Positions 54,086-62,670 of a stretch of 64,000 bases of DNA are shown here, one piece after another (position 1 is the first letter of the stretch; each line of letters opens with the position of its first letter). The stretch is from positions 1,178,001 to 1,242,000 of the forward strand of contig CAWIOF010000004.1 in NCBI GenBank assembly GCA_963837715.1. Reading direction: 5' to 3'. The notes under the pieces were generated by a model. It did no database searches and was not told the origin of the DNA. It saw only the letters and a program-made list of their open reading frames with translations. A program made the translations under genes and the position numbers. This stretch comes from JANYLB01 sp963837715. Its GTDB lineage: Bacteria; Actinomycetota; Acidimicrobiia; IMCC26256; JANYLB01.

Positions 54086-54132
54086 GAACGGAGACGGTAT
54101 CGGGACCCGGCCCGTCTGTCGTGCGGACGCTC

Positions 54133-55179
54133 CTACCAGCCGCGGAGGTCGACCGCCCAGGTCTCGAGGACACGACCGTCGGCGGCGGCGAGGTACATGC
54201 GCTCGTGGTACGCGACGGTGGGGTCGACGTGGGCCGGCCAGACCCGGACGTGGTCGCCGACGCCGCGTCGGTGGGCGCCGTCGTCCGGTCGGAACGTGAT
54301 GTGCTCGTCGGAGCAGAAGAGCACCTCGGCGTCGTCGATGCTCGGGTTGCCGTGGTCCATGCCGAGCGCCTTGAGTCCGCAGTCGGCGACGATCCAGCCC
54401 CCGTTCGAGCGGTTGGTCGCCACCGAGATCACCGTCGCCTCGACGTGCAGCGCCCGCCGGAACGGAAGCCCGAGCTTGCCGTAGGCGGTGTCCATCAGCG
54501 CGTAGGAGCCGGCCTGGATCTCGGTGCACCAGGTGTTGAGGTCGAACGTTCCCGTTCCGCCGCCCGACACGAGGTCGCCACCGACGAGCTCGTGGGCGCG
54601 CAGCAGCTTGGTCATGCTGCGCTCCGTCTGTTCCGCGCGCCAGGCGCGGTCGTCGTTGCCGACGACGTGACCCTCGTACCCCATCACCCCGCGTACCTCG
54701 AGGTCGCGCGCGCGGGCGGCGTCGGCGATTCGACCGGCATCCTCCGGTCGACAGCCGCACCGGGGGAGTCCGACGTCGACGTCGACGACGACTTCCTTGA
54801 TGCCTGCGTTGGCCGCGGCCGCGATTGTTGCCTCGGAGTCGACGGCGACGGTGACGCGTGCGTCGAGGTCGGCCATCGCGCGGAGGCGATCGGCGCTCAC
54901 GGTTTCGTTGGCGAGGAGCAGATCGGCGCCGAGCCCGGCGTTCGCCATGCCGATGACCTCACGGGTGGTCGCGCAGGTGAAGCCGGTGTGGCCGAGCTCG
55001 TGTTGGCGCCGCGCGAGGGCTGTGGTCTTGTGGGCCTTGACGTGCGGACGACAAGTCAGCTCGGGGAGTGCGGCGGCCATGGTCGTGAGGTTGTGCTCGA
55101 GCGCATCGGCGTCGACGACGAGCGCCGGCGTGGGAAGCGCGGCAACGGTCGGCGGGGAGCTGCTCGGCGGCGGGTTCAT
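54133..55179 (-). CDS. D-threonine aldolase/D-serine dehydratase-like PLP enzyme
   Basis: 348 residues from ATG 55179. Fold-type III alanine-racemase-like N-terminal barrel with the PLP lysine in CRPHVKAHKTTALARRQ. GFTCATTREVIGMANAG, GGGTGTFDLN and the metal-binding C-terminal HGNPS...GDHVRVWPAHVDPT (His and Cys/His ligands) match DSD1/D-threonine aldolase proteins. Works on D-hydroxy amino acids. It follows the amidase gene cluster on the same strand, 47 bases upstream of paralog B, so co-transcription is likely. Confidence 0.85.
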   Translation of the reverse strand: MNPPPSSSPPTVAALPTPALVVDADALEHNLTTMAAALPELTCRPHVKAHKTTALARRQHELGHTGFTCATTREVIGMANAGLGADLLLANETVSADRLRAMADLDARVTVAVDSEATIAAAANAGIKEVVVDVDVGLPRCGCRPEDAGRIADAARARDLEVRGVMGYEGHVVGNDDRAWRAEQTERSMTKLLRAHELVGGDLVSGGGTGTFDLNTWCTEIQAGSYALMDTAYGKLGLPFRRALHVEATVISVATNRSNGGWIVADCGLKALGMDHGNPSIDDAEVLFCSDEHITFRPDDGAHRRGVGDHVRVWPAHVDPTVAYHERMYLAAADGRVLETWAVDLRGW

Positions 55180-55202
55180 GGCCGTGGGAGCATGGCACGC
55201 AC

Positions 55203-55574
55203 ATGGCCACGCCTGTCGAGGAACGCACGCCCGTCACCGAACCGATCCACACCGTGGATCTCCCGGCCGGCCCGCAGCGCGACACGATGATCCCCGCGAC
55301 CCTCTGGGTCGAGGCACCGCCCGAGCTGCTCGAGTTGGGGGCCGACCTGGGCCACGATCTCGCGGCCTACATCCGCCGCATCGGCCGGTTCCTGCTCTGG
55401 CGCTCGGGTCCCGCGGTGGGTGGCGACTCCCGCTACCTCGCCCTCGCCGCCGACGATCTCACCGAGCAGTACACCTACCGCCTCTTCTCCGACGGCACCG
55501 GTGAAGGATTCGGTCCCGACGCCGTCCCCCAGACCCGCTTCCGCACCTGGAAAGAATCGCTGCGGGACGGGTAG
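55203..55574 (+). CDS. Conserved-looking hypothetical protein
   Basis: 123 residues from ATG 55203, 23 bases from the divergent aldolase-like gene. No signal or membrane segment. The middle, LGADLGHDLAAYIRRIGRFL, then a strand-rich part with YLALAADDLTEQYTYRL, looks like a compact globular fold. Good actinobacterial codon use. Not recognised. A CGAAATTTCG palindrome lies directly after its stop; 55585-55704 is otherwise featureless. Confidence 0.65.
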   Translation: MATPVEERTPVTEPIHTVDLPAGPQRDTMIPATLWVEAPPELLELGADLGHDLAAYIRRIGRFLLWRSGPAVGGDSRYLALAADDLTEQYTYRLFSDGTGEGFGPDAVPQTRFRTWKESLRDG

Positions 55575-55704
55575 CGAAATTTCGTCCGAGCGTGCTGTGG
55601 GCGCGGTTCTGCTCGAACTAGATGGAAACGATGACGCGATATCGGCAGTTCAGGCATGCCGCCGGCGGCGCGTACTCCACGAATCGCGGTCCCCGTCCGA
55701 TGGG

Positions 55705-56184
55705 TCAGCTTGAGTCTGGCGCGCGGTCGAACAACGTCAGCTCGGCCGCATCGGGCGCATCGAAGAGTCGAAGCCACCCCTCGAGGTCGGCGCGACGGAT
55801 CGGGTAGCTGTCCCAGGGCGAATGCGAGTTCCGTGCATCGATTCGTCGCCAGAGTTCGTCGGCAGGCACATCGATGTAGTGCAGTTCGACGCCGACACCA
55901 AGGCCACGAGCCACGGATCGCATCTCGTCACGTTCGATCCGCGCCCAGAGCCCAAAATCGAGGACGACGCTCAGGCCAAGGCGCAGGATCTCTTGGGCGA
56001 GCTGCCACAGTTCGTGTTCCACCCTCTCCTGGGTCGGCGCGTCCCAAGGAGTGGAGCCAAGGGCCCAAAGCCATTCATCCTTCGTGAGGCGCACGGCGCT
56101 CCGGTCCGTGGCGAGCTGCCTCGCGAGCGTGGTCTTGCCCGCCCCGGGCAACCCGCAGGTAAGGATCAGTCGGGCTTGGCTCAC
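55705..56184 (-). CDS. P-loop kinase (AAA_33/zeta-toxin-like fold)
   Basis: 159 residues from GTG 56184. Walker A is LTCGLPGAGKTTLARQLA; a conserved Asp-Glu follows in RLTKDEWLWALG, and SVVLDFGLWARIERDE is the second acid strand. Lid arginines lie in ELWRRIDARNS. Small ATP-dependent kinases of this group act on antibiotics, nucleosides or RNA ends, or have unknown targets. Slightly lower GC and isolated position next to the DUF222-HNH gene suggest accessory DNA. Confidence 0.75.
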   Translation of the reverse strand: MSQARLILTCGLPGAGKTTLARQLATDRSAVRLTKDEWLWALGSTPWDAPTQERVEHELWQLAQEILRLGLSVVLDFGLWARIERDEMRSVARGLGVGVELHYIDVPADELWRRIDARNSHSPWDSYPIRRADLEGWLRLFDAPDAAELTLFDRAPDSS

Positions 56185-56352
56185 AGCGATCCACACTCGC
56201 GCGCTGCGCTTCGCTTCGCCAGGGCACGCACATTGCCCGTGAGTGCGCGCGGTGTCACGGGCTGCTGCGCCCAGATCGCCGGGTCGCATCGCCGTCTGAG
56301 GAGGGGCCTCGCCGGCCAGAGTGTTCTCGGGAAATGTTCCGCCGAGCGCCGT

Positions 56353-56374
56353 GGTGGGGGGTATCTGTCCCACC
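56353..56374. promoter_or_regulatory. Inverted repeat before the DUF222-HNH gene
   Basis: GGTGGG (56353-56358) and CCCACC (56369-56374) with a ten-base spacer containing GTATCTG. It ends 26 bases before the ATG at 56400; position suits an operator or promoter overlap. Confidence 0.35.
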
Positions 56375-56399
56375 CTCGTGGTTCGATGTTCTCGTGTTC

Positions 56400-57616
56400 A
56401 TGGAGGAACTGCATGCCGCTCGTTCTGCGCTCGAGGCTGCTGCCGGCGGCTTCGATGCGTCGTGTTCGGGGCGGGACGCGGTCCGGTTCCTGGAGGAGTT
56501 GGGTCGCATCAGTCGGTTGACGGACGGGATGACGGCGAAGGTCGCGAAACGCATCGCCGACACGAACTCACATGTGGAGCATGGCGATCGGTCAGCGGCG
56601 GAGTTGTGTGGGCGGTTGGTCGGTGTCGGGACCGGTGCGGCGAAGCGGGCGATCGACAACGCGAACCGGCTCGAGGTCCTCCCGGAGACGGATGCGGCGG
56701 TGCGGGAAGGTCGGTTGTCGGCGCGGCGAAGCCGAGATGATCTCGGCGGTGGCGGTGCACGACCCGTCGGCGCAGACCGAGTTGTTGGCGGTGGCCGGGC
56801 ACGGGTTTCGAGCGCTGCAGGATGCGTGTGTCGCGGCACGGGCGCGGACCGAGGATCAAGCTGCCCGGGCGAAGCGGCAGCACGTTGCCCGCTCGTTGAG
56901 CATGTGGAACAACGTCGACGGGATGCTCGAGGGGCACTTCCGGTTGACGCCCGAAGTCGGCGGCCGGTTGAAGACCGCGATCGAGGAACACGCCAAGCGG
57001 GTGTTCCGGTCGAAGTGGCGCGAAGGTGTTCGGGACCGTAGCGACGCGTACGCCGCTGACGCGCTCGCGGCGCTCGTGCTCGGCGAACCCGACGCCGGGC
57101 AGGCCGCGGCCGAACCGGCCGGGGACGCAGAGAAGGCCCGGCGCGACCGCGAAGAAGACAGTGGGCTACACGACGCACATCGTGATCGACCAGGCGGTGC
57201 TGGCGCGGGGGTTCGCGTTGGCGGGTGAGACGTGTGAGATCCCCGGGGTCGGACCGGTGAACGCCCAGTGGGTGCGCGAGGTCCTGGGTGAGTCGTTCGT
57301 GACGGCGATCATCAGGAACGGCAAGGACATCTCCACCGTCGCGCATCTGGGGCGGCACATCCCGGCTGAGTTGCGGACCGCGATGATCGTCAGTGGTCGG
57401 GAGTGCTCCGTCGAGGGATGCTCGTGTCGGGAGTACCTCGAGCTCGATCACTGTGAGATCGACCACGCGAGGGGTGGCCCCACGGCGCGGTGGAACCTGG
57501 CGTGGTTGTGTTCACCGGATCACAAGCGAAAAACCCGGGGCTGGCGTCTCGGCCCGCCCGATCCCGTGACCGGAAAACGACGACTCGACCCACCAGGGGC
57601 ATCGCGCGCAGCCTGA
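56400..57616 (+). CDS. DUF222-HNH endonuclease domain protein (two frameshifts)
   Basis: About 404 residues when corrected. The N-terminal helical DUF222 part (LEELGRISRLTDGMTAKVAK) is followed by the typical middle, LSAREAEMISAVAVHDPSAQ after repair. The C-terminal HNH nuclease shows CSVEGC, LELDHCEIDHARGGPT, then NLAWLCSPDHKRKT with the His-Asn-His metal site. Breaks near 56730 and 57150 are net +1. The family (13E12-like) is multicopy in many actinobacteria and is often found with mobile DNA, but no mobility gene lies next to it. Confidence 0.85.
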
Positions 57617-57678
57617 ACCGGAGCGTCGAGGCGTGTGAATCCGGGTGACCGGCTGCCCTGTGGGAACATGACGGGCAG

Positions 57679-58665
57679 ATGGCAGAGACACGCGAACCGG
57701 GTTGGTACGCCGACCCCTGGGGCACCGACGACGAGCGCTACTTCGACGGCAGCGCCTGGACCCGTCAGGTCCGCCCCCCGGGTCAGAGCGGCGCGGCCCT
57801 CTCGCAGGCGGTCGTCGCGCCCATCATCGCGCCCGTCGACGCAGGCTCAGCGACTGGATCGGCGATCGGAGCCTCGGGTGGCACGTCGGCCGGCGATGCC
57901 GTGGTGCCTCCGGCCGGGCCCGACGGACCGTCGGGTTCGCCGGCGGCACCCCCGGTCGCCGGCTGGCACTCCGATCCATGGCGTGAGGCGACCTGGCGCT
58001 GGTGGGACGGCACCCAATGGACCGGCTACACCGACAAGACCACCCCGATGTCGACGAGCGCGGCGGTCGCAGCCGAGCTCGCCACGGAGCGCACCTGGGC
58101 CCGCTGGGCGCGGATCGCGGTGACCATCAACCCGGTGTTCCAGATCCTGGCGCTCGTGGGCGCATCGATCCAATGGCGCTGGATCGCCGACCACTGGGAC
58201 GACGTGGTCAACGGCACCGGTTCCACGGCGGGGCCGAGCAGCGCCTCGATCTTCAGCTACCTCGGACTTCCCGCCCTCGGGGTGGTCGTGCTCCTGATCC
58301 TGTGGCTCTACCGAGCCGGCGCCACGGCCCGGGCGGCCGGTCTCCCGCTGCGTCGCGACCCCGGCCTCGGCGCGGTGTCGTTCATCATCCCCGTCCTGCA
58401 GTTGTGGTGGCCGTACCGCGCCGCCCGCGATGCCGTGGGCGCCGATGCGCGCGCACAGCAACTCGTCGTGCGCTGGTGGACCGCCTGGATCGCATCGACG
58501 TTCGGCGCGTTCATCGTGTTCGGCGCCGCGTTCCTCCCGGAGATCTTCTCGATCGTCGCAGTGGCGCTCGTCGCCTCGATCAGTGTCATCGCCGCGCTGA
58601 CCGGTCGCGCGGTCGTGAACGCGATGCTCGCGACCCACGAGTCACTCGCCGACCAAGCCGGCTAG
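57679..58665 (+). CDS. DUF2510/DUF4328 membrane protein
   Basis: 328 residues from ATG 57679. Two DUF2510 tryptophan motifs, PGWYADPWGTDDERYFDGSAWT and GWHSDPWREATWRWWDGTQW, lie at about residues 7-30 and 92-118, separated by a Gly/Pro/Ala linker. The DUF4328 region has four membrane helices with the LLRRDPGLGAVSFIIPVLQL loop. Function unknown; DUF2510 may bind cell-envelope partners. Terminates 17 bases before the convergent enoyl-CoA hydratase gene. Confidence 0.83.
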   Translation: MAETREPGWYADPWGTDDERYFDGSAWTRQVRPPGQSGAALSQAVVAPIIAPVDAGSATGSAIGASGGTSAGDAVVPPAGPDGPSGSPAAPPVAGWHSDPWREATWRWWDGTQWTGYTDKTTPMSTSAAVAAELATERTWARWARIAVTINPVFQILALVGASIQWRWIADHWDDVVNGTGSTAGPSSASIFSYLGLPALGVVVLLILWLYRAGATARAAGLPLRRDPGLGAVSFIIPVLQLWWPYRAARDAVGADARAQQLVVRWWTAWIASTFGAFIVFGAAFLPEIFSIVAVALVASISVIAALTGRAVVNAMLATHESLADQAG

Positions 58666-58681
58666 CGCATCCCGGCTTCGT

Positions 58682-59488
58682 TCAGGTGCCGGTCCACTTC
58701 GGCGCGCGCTTCTCGGCGAACGCGGTGGCACCTTCGATCGAGTCCTTGGTGGAGAAGACCTCGATCGCGAGTTCGTAGTTGCGGGGCCACGCCTCGGCTT
58801 CGGTCAGGTCGCGTGCCTCGCGTACCATGGTGCGAGAGTTGCGGACCGCGATCGGTGCGTTGGCACAGACCCGCTCGGCGAGCGCGAGCGCGGCGTCGAG
58901 CACGTCGGCGCGGGGAACGACCCGATTGACGAGTCCGAGCTCGAATGCACGACCGGCACTGATCGGATCGCCGGTGATGGCGAGTTCCATCGCGGTGGCG
59001 GTCGGGATCCGGTTGGGGAGTCGGATGAGCCCACCGGCGGCGGCGAAGAGGCCCCGTTTCACCTCGGGGATCCCGAAGTTGGCGTCGTCGGCGGCGACGA
59101 CGAGATCGCAGGCGAGCACGATCTCGAACCCGCCCGCGAGGGCATGCCCGTTCACCGCCGCGATGATCGGCTTCGAGAACTCGCGGGTGGTGATGCCACC
59201 GAACCCGCCACGCTTGGTGGCGAGCTGGCCACCTTCGCTCCTCGCGACGCGCTTGAGGTCGGCGCCGGCGCAGAACACGTCGCCGGTACCCGTGACGATC
59301 ACCGCGAGGATCGTGTCGTCGGCCTCGCAGGCGTCGAGTGCGGCTTCCATCCCGTGGGCGACGTCGCCGTTCACCGCGTTCTTGGCCTCGGGTCGGTTGA
59401 TCCGCAGGATGGCGACGGATCCGCGCCGCTCCTGGACGATCGCTTGCGTGTCGGTCTCGCTGGGCGTGTCGGCTGCTTCGCTGCTCAT
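58682..59488 (-). CDS. Enoyl-CoA hydratase/isomerase (crotonase family)
   Basis: 268 residues, ATG 59488. The oxyanion-hole motifs CAGADLKRVA and NGHALAGGFEIVLACDLVVA are intact, and the first catalytic glutamate lies in GGFE. The second region, FGIPEVKRGLFAAAGGL, has glutamate as in hydratases. It acts on enoyl-CoA; the chain type is open. It lies 25 bases downstream of the exporter gene on the same strand, with no obvious joint role. Confidence 0.88.
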   Translation of the reverse strand: MSSEAADTPSETDTQAIVQERRGSVAILRINRPEAKNAVNGDVAHGMEAALDACEADDTILAVIVTGTGDVFCAGADLKRVARSEGGQLATKRGGFGGITTREFSKPIIAAVNGHALAGGFEIVLACDLVVAADDANFGIPEVKRGLFAAAGGLIRLPNRIPTATAMELAITGDPISAGRAFELGLVNRVVPRADVLDAALALAERVCANAPIAVRNSRTMVREARDLTEAEAWPRNYELAIEVFSTKDSIEGATAFAEKRAPKWTGT

Positions 59489-59513
59489 GCCGGGGACCGT
59501 ATCCGACGGGGGC

Positions 59514-60786
59514 TCAGCTCAGCTCGGGTCCCGGCGGCATCGGGACCGCGTCGGCTTCGCCGTGGAAGGGGGTGTCGAGCGCGTCGGAGAACGCGGGCCG
59601 GGCGATGCGGGCGAACACGAGCATCACGAGCATCAGCGCGGCGGAGCCGGCGGTCACGATCCGCAGTCCCCACGCGTCGGCGAGCGCGCCCTGGATCACT
59701 GCGCCGAGCGGGTAGACGGAGCCGAGGAGCACCATCAGCACGCTCATCACGCGCCCGCGCACGGCCGTGGGTGATCGCAGTTGGGCGATGCTCGTGAAGC
59801 TCGACAACGCGCCGAGGTAGAGGAACCCGACGACGAGCAGCGCGCCGGCCGCCACCGCGAGCGTGGGAGACGCGGCGTAGAGGATGAGCGAGACCGGGAG
59901 CAGGTAGAGCACGCCGAGGAGGACCCGGCGCGAGCCGAGGCGTGCCACGAGGATCCCGAGGGAGAGTGCCATGGTGACCGCGCCGATGCCCTGCGCGGTG
60001 ACCAGGACCGAGGTCGCGCCGGGTCCGCCGTCGAGCACCTCGAGTGCCATCGTCGGGATCAGCGCGATGAAGGGGGCCGCGAGGAGCGAGTTGAGCGTCA
60101 TGTAGCCGACGACGACACGGAGGCCCGGCTCGTGGCGCACGAACCGCATCCCCTGGCGGATCGAACCCGAGGATCGACGAGCCGTCGTGCGGAGCAGGGT
60201 CGGGGAGTCGCAGGACGAGCAGCACCGCGATGACGGCAAGGAAGCTCGCAGTGTTGACCGCGAAGGCCCACGAGTAGCCACCGGCGGCGATGACGATCCC
60301 GGCGAGCGCAGGGCCGACGACCCGCCCGAGGTTCCACTGCGCCGACGAGAGCGCGACGGCACCGACGAGCTCCTCCTTCGGGACGAGGTCGGGGAGGATC
60401 GCGTTGAAGGCAGGGAAGCCGAGCGACTGGGTGCAGCCGGCGAGGAACACGATCCCGGCGACGACCCCGGGCGACGGCGTGCCGGTGGCGGCGAGGAACG
60501 TGAGGATCCCGGCCAGCACCGTCTGGACGCTCGTCGTCGCGAGGAGCAGACGGCGGCGAGGCCAGCGATCGGCGAGTGCACCGCCGAACGGTCCGACGAG
60601 CGCGGCGGGGACGAAGTTCGCGGCGGCGACGAGTCCGGTCCACGCCGCCTGGCCCGTGGTCTCCTGCACGAGGATCCCGACGGCCACCGCTTCCATCCAC
60701 GTGCCGATGTTGGAGACGAACGCGCCGCTCCACAGCAGGGCGAACTGTCGATGGCGGAGCGGTGCGACGGCGCGGGTGAGGTCCAA
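59514..60786 (-). CDS. EntS-like (MFS_3) transporter, second copy (one frameshift)
   Basis: About 423 residues from TTG 60786 (TAGGTT ends eight bases before it; GTG 60819 is an alternative). APLRHRQFALLWSGAFVSNI opens the family, then GGALADRWPRRRLLLATT. The later helices show PTAVRGRVMSVLMVLLG. One net +1 break near 60165 lies in the central loop, joining SSILGF to IRQGMRFVRHEPGL. It is a clear paralog of the transporter at 19318-20643. Substrate unknown. Confidence 0.85.
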
Positions 60787-60794
60787 CGCTCCCG

Positions 60795-60835
60795 AACCTA
60801 GCTGGCTCGGATCGTCCACCGACCTGCCGTAGCCT
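60795..60835. promoter_or_regulatory. Divergent leaderless promoters
   Basis: TAGGTT (minus strand, 60800-60795) serves the exporter gene and TAGCCT (60830-60835) lies six bases before GTG 60842. Both fit within 55 bases between the two start codons. Confidence 0.5.
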
Positions 60836-60841
60836 GCGCCC

Positions 60842-61099
60842 GTGGCCGATCCGCGACCTGCCCCGCGACCCGATCCACGACCCGATGGCAGGATCGTGGA
60901 GCTCGTGAACCTCCCGAGCCGGTTCGAAGCCGACCTGTTGATGGCGCGACTCGACGAAGCCGGGATCCAGACCATGGCGAAGTACGGCGACGCCGACGGC
61001 ATGGCCCCGTCGATCGGCTTGCTCGACGGCTACCGGGTGTGCGTCTTCGACGAGGACCTGGATCAGGCCAAGGTCCTCCTCGACGACCTGACGGACTGA
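60842..61099 (+). CDS. DUF2007-family small protein
   Basis: 85 residues from GTG 60842. After a Pro/Arg/Asp-rich tail of about 15 residues comes the DUF2007 fold: IVELVNLPSRFEADLLMARLDEAG, ending YRVCVFDEDLDQAKVLLDDL. Often called a putative signal-transducing protein; true function unknown. Followed after eight bases by the nuclease gene. Confidence 0.8.
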   Translation: MADPRPAPRPDPRPDGRIVELVNLPSRFEADLLMARLDEAGIQTMAKYGDADGMAPSIGLLDGYRVCVFDEDLDQAKVLLDDLTD

Positions 61100-61107
61100 A
61101 CCATCCG

Positions 61108-61842
61108 GTGCGTAGGCGCGGTGTGGTCGTGTGCTTCGCCTTCGCGATGCTCGCGGTCGCCGCGTGTGCGTCGGAGTCGAGCGGGTCGCGAGGCGAGGGA
61201 AGCCCCTCGACGGTCGCGGGGCTGCCGACCGGCGACGACGCCACCGTCGCGCGGGTCGTCGACGGCGACACGATCGTCGTCAGGATCGACGGGCGTGACA
61301 CCACCGTCCGGCTCATCGGCATCGACACTCCGGAGACGAAGGATCCGCGCAAGCCGGTGCAGTGCTTCGGGCGCGAAGCCTCGGACCGGACCGGGCAGCT
61401 GCTCCCGGAAGGGACGGCCGTCCGCCTCGGCTACGACGTCGAACGCAACGATCGCTACGGGCGGCTCCTCGCGTACGTCTACGACGCCCGCGACGGTGGC
61501 TTCGTGAACGCGGCGCTGGTGCGCGACGGCTACGCGTCGGCCTACACGTACCCGCCCAACGTCGCGCACGCCGACGAGTTCGTCGACCTCCAACGTGCGG
61601 CGCGTGATGCGGGACGTGGTCTCTGGGGCGCGTGTCCCGTCACGCCGCAACCGACTGCCATACCCGATTCGGGAGGGGACGGATGCGATCCGGCCTATCC
61701 CGATGGGTGCATCCCACCACCTCCGCCCGATCTCGACTGTGGCGACGTCGCGGCCAGGGGCTTCCGGGTGCTGGCGCCCGATCCACACCGTTTCGACAGC
61801 AACGGCGACGGCGTCGGCTGCGAAGGACCGCCGACCAGCTGA
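61108..61842 (+). CDS. Secreted thermonuclease-like lipoprotein with excalibur domain
   Basis: 244 residues from GTG 61108. A lipoprotein signal, VVVCFAFAMLAVAAC, ends in a lipobox cysteine. The staphylococcal-nuclease fold follows: VVDGDTIVVRIDG, the catalytic Arg/Glu in RLIGIDTPETK and the second Arg in DRYGRLLAYVY. A Pro-rich linker leads to an excalibur calcium-binding tail, DSNGDGVGCEG. It should cut nucleic acid outside the cell with Ca2+, for defence or phosphate supply. Convergent with the PhyH gene, three bases apart. Confidence 0.88.
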   Translation: MRRRGVVVCFAFAMLAVAACASESSGSRGEGSPSTVAGLPTGDDATVARVVDGDTIVVRIDGRDTTVRLIGIDTPETKDPRKPVQCFGREASDRTGQLLPEGTAVRLGYDVERNDRYGRLLAYVYDARDGGFVNAALVRDGYASAYTYPPNVAHADEFVDLQRAARDAGRGLWGACPVTPQPTAIPDSGGDGCDPAYPDGCIPPPPPDLDCGDVAARGFRVLAPDPHRFDSNGDGVGCEGPPTS

Positions 61843-61845
61843 CTC

Positions 61846-62670
61846 TCAGCGCCCCGGCTCCGGCGCGTCGGGCAGGTCGCCGGCGGGGCGGGGCCAGACG
61901 ACGGGCGTGACCGCGCCCGCGATGGGAGCGCCGAGTTCGATGCCGTCGCGCTCGACCGACGGGTGTGGGAACGGGGAGCTGCGGGTGCAGCCGTCGCGGA
62001 AGAAGATCATCGTGTGCACCCGCCGCACGCGATCCGACGTGTTCGGCCGGGCCAGGTGGACGGTGAGGCCGTGGTGGAACGCGACCGCGCCGCACGGCAC
62101 CTCGACGAGCACCGGTTCGGTCGACGCGACATCGGGGTGGGCGAGGATGTCTTCCGGCTCCGGGCCGAACACCCCGAAGATGTCGACGAACTGGTCGAGG
62201 CCCACCCGGTGGCTGCCGGGGACGTAAGCCATTGCTCCTGCGTCGCGGGTCGAGCCGTCGAAGGGGATCCACGCGGTGACCTGGTCGTGCTCGGCGATCG
62301 GCCAGTACGGGTGATCCTGGTGGGGATCGGTCGCGCGGCCGCCCGCCTCCTTGTACAGGGCCTGGTCGTGCCAGAGCCGAACGGCATCGGCACCGAGCAG
62401 CTCGGCGGCGACCCGGCCGATGCGCGGGTGGAACGTGAGCGGGAGCACCGACGGGTTGTCTTCCCAGAGGTTCATGCACTGTTGGAACGACTGCTCGTAG
62501 CGGCTCTTCTGTTCCAGCGGGCGCGTGTCGTCGCGTTGGCGGGCGGCCACGGCGGCGTCGACCGCGGCGCCGTACTGCTCGAGCTCGCGGTCGGTGAGGA
62601 GATCCGGCACCACGACGAATCCGTCGCGCTCGAACTGGGCGACGAGATCGGGGGCCGCGAGCAGGCTCAT
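61846..62670 (-). CDS. Phytanoyl-CoA dioxygenase-like (PhyH) Fe(II)/2OG oxygenase
   Basis: 274 residues, ATG 62670. FERDGFVVVPDLLTDRELEQ is the standard opening. The Fe ligands are His and Asp in DPHQDHPYW and the distal His in FHHGLTVHLARPN; the 2OG-binding Arg lies in RRVHTMIFF. Hydroxylates a lipid or small molecule; the substrate is open. Its start overlaps the E2-like gene stop (ATGA), and both look to be one unit with the hydrolase upstream. Confidence 0.87.
   Translation of the reverse strand: MSLLAAPDLVAQFERDGFVVVPDLLTDRELEQYGAAVDAAVAARQRDDTRPLEQKSRYEQSFQQCMNLWEDNPSVLPLTFHPRIGRVAAELLGADAVRLWHDQALYKEAGGRATDPHQDHPYWPIAEHDQVTAWIPFDGSTRDAGAMAYVPGSHRVGLDQFVDIFGVFGPEPEDILAHPDVASTEPVLVEVPCGAVAFHHGLTVHLARPNTSDRVRRVHTMIFFRDGCTRSSPFPHPSVERDGIELGAPIAGAVTPVVWPRPAGDLPDAPEPGR

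Noticed and set aside
55575..55704. CGAAATTTCG palindrome as a terminator
   Set aside because: Very short AT-rich palindrome with no loop; not enough to call a terminator or operator.
56400..57616. DUF222-HNH gene as part of a mobile element
   Set aside because: No integrase, transposase, terminal repeats or tRNA attachment site nearby.
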